From contig JBBKXA010000114.1 of assembly GCA_037969235.1 (NCBI GenBank), positions 1 through 10,726 of the forward strand: 10,726 bases of DNA. The letters are read 5' to 3'. The number at the start of each line of letters is the position of its first letter. Position 1 is the stretch's first letter. This DNA is from TMED27 sp037969235. GTDB taxonomy: Bacteria > Pseudomonadota > Alphaproteobacteria > Micavibrionales > Micavibrionaceae. A program made the translations under genes and the position numbers. Of the stretch, positions 1 through 5,898 are shown piece by piece. The notes under the pieces are model-generated. The model had not been told where the DNA came from and ran no database searches. It was given only the letters and a program-made list of their open reading frames with translations.

Positions 1-111
1 TTCAATCCGATCGAACCATCATTCGGAACACTCAAACGTAAAAGAGAATTTGCCCCACCTGACACACCAATAATTGAAATCATTAAATCATCCGAATGTT
101 ATTTGGAATGA
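1..111 (+). CDS. IS630-like transposase, C-terminal fragment (runs off left edge)
   Basis: An open frame enters from the left edge and stops at the TGA at 109-111, giving 36 residues. It begins FNPIEPSFGTLKRKREFAPP. The N-P-I-E block followed by a phenylalanine and a basic L-K-R/K stretch is the pattern around the last catalytic Glu of IS630-type DDE transposases, and the short tail ending Y-L-E fits the C-terminus of some of that family. These enzymes cut and paste insertion sequences into TA dinucleotides. The N-terminal helix-turn-helix and the two catalytic Asp residues would lie left of the window. The frame converges with the broken integrase on the other strand. The assignment rests on a short motif recalled from the family, so it is moderate at best. 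A chance open frame of 36 codons cannot be excluded. Confidence 0.5.
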   Translation, partial: FNPIEPSFGTLKRKREFAPPDTPIIEIIKSSECYLE

Positions 112-116
112 CTATA
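1..116. mobile_element. Likely right end of an IS630-like insertion sequence
   Basis: The transposase tail stops at 111 and the neighbouring integrase frame is lost at the same place, so a junction falls at about 110-116. The bases there (GGAATGACTATAG) contain TA dinucleotides at 113-116, and TA is the target that IS630/Tc1 elements duplicate. The terminal inverted repeat would then overlap the last codons of the transposase. The other end of the element and the second TA copy lie outside the window, so the exact boundary is inferred. Confidence 0.4.
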
Positions 117-1484
117 GCAATCGCATGGGGTAGCCTTCTACTGTCATAGGACATTTTTGAATTACTTCGCGGGCATGTTCTACGAATTGCAAAAACCCAA
201 GCTCCAAAAGTCTAGGGTGAATAGGTACAAATCGAATCCCCGCTTTCGTCTTTATACTCTTAGCTAATCCATCCTCATTGATGCTTATGTACCATATGCC
301 CGTTTTATCGTCTCGTATGACATCATCAGGCGTTAAAGATGCTATTTCATTCAATCTTGCCCCAGTGTAAATGTAGAGAAGTGAAGCCCAATAGCCATCT
401 TATTGGTTGCATCATCTATACTCATGGAGCTTAGGGAGGCTAGAATTAACCGCATCTGTTCGTCTGTGAAGTTCGTGCGTGTGACCTCTTTTTTATCAAC
501 ATCTACCTTCATGCCTTGGAAGGGATTGTCTGCAATATACTTGTTCTGCTTTGCCCAACGAAACAGTGCACTTATACAACTTAGGTATTTGTTTACAGTG
601 GAAAGGCTCATACTTTTAAACTGAAGATCTACCCCCACTTTAATTTGCTGTTCGAGTGACAAGGCTTTGGTTTCGGGAAGCTTGTTTCTATTGAGTGGTG
701 TTTTCATAAGCATCTCCTTAACTTTTCTAGCCTTGGAATAGTCAATTTCAGTGATACAACATTGGTCGCCGAGAGCTTCTACTAGGTATTTAATACTGTC
801 CACTTTTTCGCGAGCACTGTTTGGTTTGAGCTCTGCTAGGTATCCTTTAATAACATTGCTCAACTTAAGCTCGCTTGAATTAACGCGTGAGGCAGAGTTG
901 AGCACTTTCGTTGATTTGTCAGCAAAATCATAGTAACCATCACCACTATTGTATTCTAATAAAGCTTGTACATACGCCAACAAGGCATGTTTGTACTGCT
1001 CCCTCATAAATCCACGCTCACGTCCTCCAATTTCAAAGGGAATTTTGTTTTTCTCAGCAATAGTTTTTAGCGCAACATCTATACTTAGCGTGCCCAAATC
1101 TTCATCAGATAATATATCGCCGTGTATTTCATCGCGATTGTATCTAATGGCATCTTGTAGGTCAGATTGTATACGTTGAAAATTTTGCACCTTCGACTCG
1201 GATAAACAACCATCCTTGTCAATGTTACGCTTCATACGCCTTAAAACATCGTCAAAGTGTTTACGCAGTACGCCCTTAACATCGGCATACTCTAAGTCGT
1301 GGGTGTCTGGATCGCTTGTAACCATATATGCATGATATTCGAGAGCTTTAGCCAAGTGCAAGGCTTCTTTAGGGCATCGTGTTTGTAGAGATATGCTCAC
1401 ACGCTGGTTATCGTATCGCGCTAATGGATAGCGGAAGTAGAAAATGGCGTGTCGTGAACGGATTAGGTAGCTCGGATTATACAT
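112..1484 (-). pseudogene. Tyrosine-recombinase (phage/island-type) integrase, frameshifted and 3'-truncated
   Basis: The 5' frame (1484 to 351, 377 codons) starts MYNPSYLIRSRHAIFYFRYP, typical of integrases with an N-terminal DUF6538-type domain (about residues 1-60). A SAM-like core-binding region follows at about 205-340. This frame ends at a TGA at 353-351 after a nonsense tail. The catalytic domain continues in another frame: reading through 390-355 gives WASLLYIYTGARLNEIASL, which carries the first catalytic Arg, and then a strand with the likely catalytic Lys (SIKTKAGIRFVPIHPRL). Restoring one base near 391-392 joins the two as MA-(Y)-WASLL, so a single-base deletion explains the break. 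The second frame ends at 112, before the H-x-x-R, His/Trp and Tyr motifs, where the IS-like sequence begins. Family length is usually well over 500 residues for this architecture. The enzyme should be inactive. Its 5' end lies 75 bases beyond the tRNA-Pro 3' end. Confidence 0.85.
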
Positions 1485-1559
1485 TCTGGTCGCTCTTTAC
1501 GGTACCACTGTCTATCCGATATGCTTAAAACATTGAAATAAATAAGAGAATACTAGTTA

Positions 1560-1600
1560 TGGTCGGAGTGGAGAGATTCGAACTCCCGACCCATTGCTCC
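1560..1600. other. Candidate attachment (att) site in the tRNA-Pro 3' half
   Basis: An integrase gene lies immediately beyond the 3' end of this tRNA and reads away from it, the usual geometry for islands that recombine at the T arm and 3' end of a tRNA gene. The crossover core would then lie in the 3' half of the tRNA. I found no second copy of this sequence in the window, so the partner repeat should be left of position 1. The extent given is only the likely zone. Confidence 0.35.
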
Positions 1601-1636
1601 CAAAGCAATTGCGCTACCAGGCTGCGCTACACTCCG
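1560..1636 (-). tRNA. tRNA-Pro (anticodon TGG)
   Basis: Read on the - strand, a full cloverleaf is present. The acceptor arm CGGAGTG (1636-1630) pairs with CACTCCG (1570-1564), followed by the discriminator A and an encoded CCA (1562-1560). The D arm contains GCGCAGCCTGGTAGCGC. The anticodon stem ATTGC/GCAAT encloses the loop TTTGGGA, so the anticodon is TGG, reading CCA proline codons. The T arm GGGAG-TTCGAAT-CTCTC is canonical. C at position 1 is usual for bacterial tRNA-Pro. The gene follows the DUF192 gene on the same strand and is the likely integration target of the element to its left. The gene is intact, as expected when an element restores the 3' end on insertion. Confidence 0.97.
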
Positions 1637-1646
1637 ACTAGATGTG

Positions 1647-1675
1647 TTTTTACACCAAGCTTTACAAAAGGGCAA
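1647..1675 (-). promoter_or_regulatory. Candidate sigma-70 promoter for tRNA-Pro
   Basis: On the - strand, TTGCCC (1675-1670, four of six consensus bases) is followed by a 17-base spacer and TAAAAA (1652-1647, four of six). Transcription would start near 1640, a few bases before the mature tRNA 5' end at 1636. It lies in the short gap after the DUF192 stop codon. Read-through from the upstream pair of genes could also supply the tRNA. Confidence 0.35.
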
Positions 1676-1695
1676 GACCGAATTACAGCCATTCG

Positions 1696-2229
1696 TTATT
1701 TGTTTAGTAATCGATGATCAACGTGATCGCCAATATTAATATTCTTCGCCTTCGCCGCGCCGCCATTAATCTCCAGCACAGCAAGCACAGGGTAAATCGA
1801 TGGCACGCCGCTTAGATCATGTGGCACTGCATTCTCATGGATGTGTTTTATCTCCCCATCAGCAGCGATAAAAACCATATCGAGCGGAATTAAAGTGTTT
1901 TTCATCCAAAATGATTGCGGCGATTCTTCATCAAACACAAACAACATCCCCTCATCTTTGCCAAGGCTCTCACGAAACATCAAGCCTTTAATTTGTTGCG
2001 GCGGTGTAACCGCGAGTTCAATATTCAAAATAACCTCAGAACCATCAGCGCGTTGAATAACCAATGGCTTTTGCGCACCAATCACGGGTGGCGGTATAGA
2101 AATACGCGGAGCATCAGCAACCTCAGCATCAACCTGCGCCAAAGCGACATTGTCGCCAGAATTTTGAAAATATAAAAAGCCCACCAGCAAAACCACAAAC
2201 GATATAGCCGCGAGAATAAGATATTTCAT
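1696..2229 (-). CDS. DUF192 family protein, membrane-anchored or exported
   Basis: This 177-residue protein has a hydrophobic N-terminal segment (about 4-21) after a short MKY start, then a low-complexity linker and a DUF192 domain at about 55-172. Family hallmarks are visible: LMFRESLGKDEGMLFVFD (83-100), FWMKNTLIPLDMVFI (107-121) and the end block VLAVLEINGG (148-157). The N-terminus is either a signal anchor or a signal peptide, with ALA (29-31) as a possible cleavage site. The domain should face the periplasm. The family's biochemical role is not known to me, and no catalytic residue can be named. The ATG lies 2 bases after the stop of the upstream CBS gene, with no clear ribosome binding site of its own, so its translation is probably coupled. 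tRNA-Pro follows on the same strand. Confidence 0.9.
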   Translation of the reverse strand: MKYLILAAISFVVLLVGFLYFQNSGDNVALAQVDAEVADAPRISIPPPVIGAQKPLVIQRADGSEVILNIELAVTPPQQIKGLMFRESLGKDEGMLFVFDEESPQSFWMKNTLIPLDMVFIAADGEIKHIHENAVPHDLSGVPSIYPVLAVLEINGGAAKAKNINIGDHVDHRLLNK

Positions 2230-2231
2230 AA

Positions 2232-2693
2232 CTATTCGCTTTGTTCCAAACGCTGAAGCTCGTCAATACCAGATTGCGCGGTGATCAGGCCAATGAATTT
2301 ATCCTTATCACCATCCACCACGGCCAAAGGCGTATCGGTATGGACCAGATGACTAATCGCCTCCCAAATCGGTGTATCGGGCGATACGCGTTCAAACTGA
2401 CGGTCCATAAGATCAGCAACAGTAAGCGGATAAACTTTGCGCAACCGCTTTGCAATCCCCGGCGCGGCGCGCACAGTAATATCAAGCTTGATGCCATCGC
2501 TCATCGCAACCGACACAGGCAAGAGATTTTTCATCACAATGCGCAGAGAAAACAGCCCCTCAATGACGCCCTGATCGTTTACCACAGCCGCCCAATCAAT
2601 TTTCTTTTTCTTCAATTCTTTCATCGCTTTTTCAACATTTGCATCAGGCGATAGAATTAAAAACTGTTCCGTAATGGCAGCATGACAGGGCAT
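2232..2693 (-). CDS. CBS-domain pair protein
   Basis: The 153-residue soluble protein is almost wholly two CBS motifs. The first is at about 8-56 (ILSPDANVEKAMKELKKK, then WAAVVNDQGVIEGLFS) and the second at about 93-145 (ADLMDRQFERVSPDTPIWEA, then PLAVVDGDKDKFIGLITAQS). A linker of about 35 residues joins them. Paired CBS motifs form a Bateman module that commonly binds adenine nucleotides and senses energy state, but no effector domain is fused here, so its partner and ligand are unknown. The start is well supported: AAGGAA lies 6 bases upstream of the ATG at 2693. It is translationally linked to the DUF192 gene, with a 2-base gap, so the two probably act or are dosed together. The stand-alone form could act as a regulatory subunit of another protein. 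Confidence 0.9.
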   Translation of the reverse strand: MPCHAAITEQFLILSPDANVEKAMKELKKKKIDWAAVVNDQGVIEGLFSLRIVMKNLLPVSVAMSDGIKLDITVRAAPGIAKRLRKVYPLTVADLMDRQFERVSPDTPIWEAISHLVHTDTPLAVVDGDKDKFIGLITAQSGIDELQRLEQSE

Positions 2694-2723
2694 AAAGAGT
2701 TCCTTATAAAAGTTTCAAATTTC

Positions 2724-2753
2724 ATTTTAAAGAAGTTTTGCACATAAAGTAAA
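2724..2753 (-). promoter_or_regulatory. Candidate promoter for the CBS-DUF192 pair
   Basis: On the - strand, TTTACT (2753-2748) and TAAAAT (2729-2724) are separated by 18 bases and match the sigma-70 boxes at four and five of six positions. The predicted start near 2717 leaves a leader of about 24 bases containing the AAGGAA ribosome binding site. The 95-base gap after the exporter gene is AT-rich, so chance matches are likely. Confidence 0.33.
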
Positions 2754-2788
2754 TAATCTTACAAAAAACTTTTGGCGGAAGCGTGTTT

Positions 2789-4576
2789 TTAATCCCGCAA
2801 TCCTGTTTTATACATTTTTGCATACAGCCCTTGAAGTTTAAGCAAACTATCATGACTGCCACGCTCAACGATTGCGCCGCGATCAAGCACCAATATTTGA
2901 TCCGCTTCCTGCACCGTGGATAAACGATGTGCAATAACAAAGGTCGTGCGCCCCTTTTGTAATTTTTCAAGTGCCTCTTGCACCAATTTCTCTGATTCGT
3001 TATCAAGCGCCGAAGTCGCTTCATCGAGCAATAAAATCGGTGCATCACGCAAAATGGCACGAGCAATCGAAATGCGCTGACGCTGCCCACCTGATAATTT
3101 TACACCATCTTCACCAACGCGAGTATCGTAGCCATCGGGAAAACCCGCAATAAAATCATGCGCCGCCGCCGCCTTAGCCGCCTTTATAATATCAGCTTGA
3201 GATGCATCACGAAGACCATACGCAATATTGGCGGCAATGGTATCGTCAAACATCGTAATATCTTGTGATACAAGCGCAATATGCGCCCGCAAGGATTCAA
3301 CCGTTAAATTGCGAATATCATGACCACCAATTTCAATGCTCCCCACATTCACATCATAAAATCGCGGGATCAAATTAAGCATAGTCGATTTACCGCCGCC
3401 TGACGGGCCAACCAACGCTGTCACCTGCCCATGCAACGCTATACAATTCACCCCGCTTAGTGCACTGCCATCTTCATCGTTATAGCTAAAGCCGACATCA
3501 ATAAAATTAACATCAGGATTTTGGGATTTTAAATCTACAGCGTTCTGCGAATTCTTAATGTGTGGCACGATATCCATCATCGCAAAAATACGCTCCGCCG
3601 ACCCCAACCCCATTTGCAGGGTATTGTTTAAACGCGCAAGCTTTTTCATCGGCTCATACGCCAAAGTGAACGCCGCAAGAAAAGCGCCCAACTGCCCCGC
3701 TGTCATCCGCCCTTGTGAGGCTTCAAACCCGCCATAAATAATTATCCCGCAAAACACTAACCCCACTAAAGTCTCATTAATTGGCGTTGAAAACATGCCA
3801 ATGCGCACAGATTTTATATTCAATTCCTTAACACGATGAATGGCCTCACCTGCGCGCCCACGCTCAAAATCTTCCATACCATAAGCTTGAACTTGACGAA
3901 TACCTTGGAAAATCTGCGAAAGTCGGTCGGACAGACTCCCCATTTCCATTTGAATGGAATTTGAAACTTTGCGAATTTTTCGTCCTAATATCGCCACAAA
4001 TATCGCAGCAAACGGAAAAATCGTAAACGCGGCAATGGATAATTTCCAATCCTGATAAAACATAACAACAATCAAAAACGAAAGCGTCAACACGCTCTTT
4101 CCAAATCCCGTCAATGTATCGCTCACCGCCGCCCTAACGACATTCACATCATTGATAACGCGTGAAATTAATTGTCCACTGGGGTTGTCATGGAAAAAAC
4201 GCAAATCCATATCCATGAATTTCGAAAACAAATCACTCTGAATATCCGCAACAATCGACTGCCCGACCTTGTTCATGATCACGGTATGCGCATAAGTGGA
4301 TACCCCACGAAAAACGAACACAAATAAAATTGCTGCTGCAACCAAATAAATCAGAGAAGTGTCCTCCCCTGTCAAAACATCATCTAAAATCGGCTGCATC
4401 AATTGCGCCACCGCCGCCGTCATCGCCGCCGCAATCGCCATAAAAAAAACCGCCAACCCGATTTGGCGCAAATAAGGCCGCATATATAACCGAAACAAAC
4501 GCTTCATCATATACGAAGTCCGCGCATTCGGATTTTTTGTATCATCAACGGATGTATTTTCAGCTGTTTGCATCAT
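2789..4576 (-). CDS. MsbA-like ABC exporter (lipid A / lipid flippase family), fused TMD-NBD
   Basis: The 595-residue half-transporter has one membrane domain of about six helices (residues about 35-340) followed by a nucleotide-binding domain, the layout and length of MsbA-type exporters that work as homodimers in the inner membrane. The ATPase motifs are all intact: Walker A GPSGGGKS (390-397), Q-loop VSQD, signature LSGGQRQR (494-501), Walker B ILLLDEATSALD with D518-E519, and H-loop His550 in VIAHRLST. Known MsbA flips lipid A core across the inner membrane. This subfamily also includes multidrug and other lipid exporters, and no lpxK or waaA neighbour confirms the lipid A role here. The ATG at 4576 is immediately preceded by AAGAGG. 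A second ATG follows directly at 4573 and has better spacing, so it may be the real start. Both keep the same protein. Confidence 0.88.
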   Translation of the reverse strand: MMQTAENTSVDDTKNPNARTSYMMKRLFRLYMRPYLRQIGLAVFFMAIAAAMTAAVAQLMQPILDDVLTGEDTSLIYLVAAAILFVFVFRGVSTYAHTVIMNKVGQSIVADIQSDLFSKFMDMDLRFFHDNPSGQLISRVINDVNVVRAAVSDTLTGFGKSVLTLSFLIVVMFYQDWKLSIAAFTIFPFAAIFVAILGRKIRKVSNSIQMEMGSLSDRLSQIFQGIRQVQAYGMEDFERGRAGEAIHRVKELNIKSVRIGMFSTPINETLVGLVFCGIIIYGGFEASQGRMTAGQLGAFLAAFTLAYEPMKKLARLNNTLQMGLGSAERIFAMMDIVPHIKNSQNAVDLKSQNPDVNFIDVGFSYNDEDGSALSGVNCIALHGQVTALVGPSGGGKSTMLNLIPRFYDVNVGSIEIGGHDIRNLTVESLRAHIALVSQDITMFDDTIAANIAYGLRDASQADIIKAAKAAAAHDFIAGFPDGYDTRVGEDGVKLSGGQRQRISIARAILRDAPILLLDEATSALDNESEKLVQEALEKLQKGRTTFVIAHRLSTVQEADQILVLDRGAIVERGSHDSLLKLQGLYAKMYKTGLRD

Positions 4577-4645
4577 CCTCTTGTGTTATACTGTATGAGC
4601 ACGCGTTTCAAGCATGCGATATCCAAACAAATAGATGATAAACAT
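4577..4645. promoter_or_regulatory. Divergent intergenic region between exporter and phospholipase genes
   Basis: If the phospholipase starts at 4646, the two divergent genes share a 69-base spacer. It contains TATACT on the + strand at 4587-4592, a good -10 match that would start + strand transcription near 4599, about 47 bases before the ATG. No convincing -35 box stands at the right spacing. On the - strand the overlapping TATAAC would start almost at the exporter ATG. The promoter of the exporter may therefore lie inside the phospholipase 5' region. Confidence 0.3.
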
Positions 4646-5629
4646 ATGAATACATCGGACGAAGACGGCGATAAAGACATTTCAAAAAAAAGCGCCCCCC
4701 ATCATAATGCTGGCGCAGGAATTGGGCTGGCACTAGGAAGCGGACTTGCCAGAGGTTTCGCGCACATTGGCGTGCTTAAAGTATTCAGCGAGCATGGAAT
4801 CAAACCCACAATTGTAACCGGCACGTCTATGGGCGCCGTCGTTGGCGCAGCTTATTTATGCGGCAAACTTGAAGAACTAGAGGAATGGGCACTTTCGCTT
4901 AATCGCTTGCGCATTCTTTCTTATCTGGATTTTAAAATGCGTAGCGCCAGCATGATTGGCGGCACAAAATTGCGCAAAATACTAGAATCTAACTTCGATG
5001 ATATTGATATCGAAGACATGCACACCCCCTTCATCGCCATCGCCGCAGATTTACTTACGGGGCACGAAGTATGGCTTCGCAAAGGCAACCTCATAGACGC
5101 CCTAACCGCGAGCTTCGCGCTCCCTGGTGTGTTCCCTCCTGTGCATCGCGGCCATCGCATATTGGTTGATGGTGCATTGGTCAACCCCGTGCCCGTTGCA
5201 CCCGCCCAAGCGATGGGCGCACGCATGACAATCGGTATAGATTTAAACACCGACATTATCGGCAAAGCCAAAAAACCGGGGCAAAACTTCCAAACCATAG
5301 CTGGATTTGACCTCTTTGATACAAACGATGTGCCAGAGGAAGAACAAAAAAAATTCAAAAGCGGAATGGCTCAACGAATTTTCAAACGCCAAAAAGATGC
5401 CCCCAGCTTGTTTGGTGTAATGGTATCAGCCATGAGTATCGTCCAAGATCGACTGACCCGCTCACGCCTAGCCGGTGATCCGCCCGATATTCACATCAAA
5501 CCACAAGTCGGCGATATCGGTATGCTGGAATTTGAAAAAGCAGAAGAGCTTATCAAGCGTGGCGAAATCGCAGCGCTCAAAGCCCTCCCCGATATTCAAG
5601 AAGCCATGAAGATATTAATGCCGAAATAG
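4646..5629 (+). CDS. RssA-like patatin-family phospholipase / lysophospholipase
   Basis: This serine acyl hydrolase of the patatin fold is 327 residues long from the chosen start. The oxyanion-hole block LGSGLARG (30-37) precedes the nucleophile elbow GTSMG with Ser61, and the second catalytic residue is Asp175 in VDGALVNP, so the Ser-Asp dyad is complete. The C-terminal block (RLAGDPPDIHIKP) is close to E. coli RssA as I remember it. No signal peptide is seen, so the enzyme is probably cytoplasmic or membrane-associated and acts on phospholipid or lysophospholipid acyl chains. The true substrate is not evident. An in-frame ATG at 4568 would add 26 residues but overlaps the divergent exporter, and one at 4595 has no ribosome binding site. 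The 4646 start has only a weak GATGA upstream, so the start remains uncertain. It faces the exporter gene head to head. Confidence 0.88.
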   Translation: MNTSDEDGDKDISKKSAPHHNAGAGIGLALGSGLARGFAHIGVLKVFSEHGIKPTIVTGTSMGAVVGAAYLCGKLEELEEWALSLNRLRILSYLDFKMRSASMIGGTKLRKILESNFDDIDIEDMHTPFIAIAADLLTGHEVWLRKGNLIDALTASFALPGVFPPVHRGHRILVDGALVNPVPVAPAQAMGARMTIGIDLNTDIIGKAKKPGQNFQTIAGFDLFDTNDVPEEEQKKFKSGMAQRIFKRQKDAPSLFGVMVSAMSIVQDRLTRSRLAGDPPDIHIKPQVGDIGMLEFEKAEELIKRGEIAALKALPDIQEAMKILMPK

Positions 5630-5643
5630 ATCTCACGCATAAA

Positions 5644-5678
5644 AAAAGACGCAAACCAAAATAATGGCTGCGTCTTTT
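5644..5678. terminator. Bidirectional rho-independent terminator
   Basis: AAAAGACGCA (5644-5653) pairs perfectly with TGCGTCTTTT (5669-5678) around a 15-base loop. On the - strand the stem runs into a T7 tract (5647-5641). On the + strand the T run is only the four bases at the end of the stem. It can end the phospholipase transcript from the left and the small basic peptide or dnaE transcript from the right. Confidence 0.75.
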
Positions 5679-5696
5679 AAATGTATTGAATAATAA

Positions 5697-5792
5697 CTAT
5701 TTCTTTTTCGCTGGCTTTTTGGCCGGAGCTTTTTTAACGTCTTCTTTTTTCGCAGCAGGTTTTGCAGCAGGTTTACTTGGTTTAGTAGGCAT
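5697..5792 (-). CDS. 31-residue Lys/Ala/Pro-rich basic peptide
   Basis: A short frame reads from ATG 5792 to TAG 5699-5697. It starts MPTKPSKPAAKPAAKKEDV and ends in K-A-P-A-K-K-P-A-K-K-K. Lys, Ala and Pro make up most of the residues, with a single acidic pair (ED) in the middle. This resembles the tails of histone H1-like or AlgP-type DNA-binding proteins, but the composition is low complexity and no family can be assigned. Support for its being real comes from its signals: GGAGA with good spacing before the ATG, a near-consensus promoter upstream and a strong terminator just downstream. An in-frame ATG at 5807, preceded by AGGTGG, would give 36 residues instead. Nucleic acid or anionic-surface binding is only an inference from charge. 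Confidence 0.6.
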   Translation of the reverse strand: MPTKPSKPAAKPAAKKEDVKKAPAKKPAKKK

Positions 5793-5835
5793 GGACAGAT
5801 CTCCCATGAAATGCCACCTGAAGCGGTGACGGCGA

Positions 5836-5855
5836 TTACCGATGATATTCGGTAA
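5836..5855. other. Hairpin TTACCGA/TCGGTAA upstream of the small peptide gene
   Basis: TTACCGA (5836-5842) and TCGGTAA (5849-5855) form a perfect 7-base-pair stem with a 6-base loop. It lies in the predicted 5' leader of the small peptide mRNA, and also in the tail of a dnaE read-through transcript. No T tract follows on either strand, so it is a poor terminator. Confidence 0.5.
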
Positions 5856-5856
5856 C

Positions 5857-5877
5857 ACTCAACATTATATATTGAGT
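5857..5877. repeat. Inverted repeat ACTCAA/TTGAGT overlapping a promoter
   Basis: ACTCAA (5857-5862) and TTGAGT (5872-5877) flank a 9-base AT-rich centre that contains the -10 box of the small peptide promoter. It may be an operator or simply the first weak hairpin after dnaE. Six-base arms alone are not strong evidence. Confidence 0.3.
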
Positions 5878-5891
5878 CGCATACAATTCAA
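5864..5891 (-). promoter_or_regulatory. Candidate sigma-70 promoter for the small basic peptide gene
   Basis: On the - strand a perfect TATAAT (5869-5864) lies 16 bases after TTGAAT (5891-5886, four of six consensus bases). The predicted start near 5857 gives a leader of about 65 bases that includes the TTACCGA hairpin. The promoter sits between the dnaE stop (5901-5899) and the peptide start, so the peptide could be expressed independently of dnaE. Confidence 0.5.
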
Positions 5892-5898
5892 ATACGAT

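Noticed and set aside
2768..2788. Possible terminator after the exporter gene
   Set aside because: Only an A/T-only arm (AAAAAC/GTTTTT) around a large loop can be drawn, too weak to call.
2722..3090. 122-codon - strand frame near the exporter 3' end
   Set aside because: It overlaps the ATPase domain of the exporter, which has all its motifs in frame. The alternative product has no recognisable domain.
4568..4645. Upstream 26-residue extension of the phospholipase from ATG 4568
   Set aside because: It overlaps the divergent exporter start, lacks a ribosome binding site, and the added residues resemble no patatin N-terminus.
4921..5358. 145-codon - strand frame opposite the phospholipase
   Set aside because: It is an antisense shadow of a gene with intact catalytic motifs, and it has no recognisable domain.
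5699..5790. Lys-rich stretch as a mere low-complexity repeat rather than a gene
   Set aside because: The presence of start, ribosome binding site, promoter and terminator in the right order favours a gene, though it is not proven.
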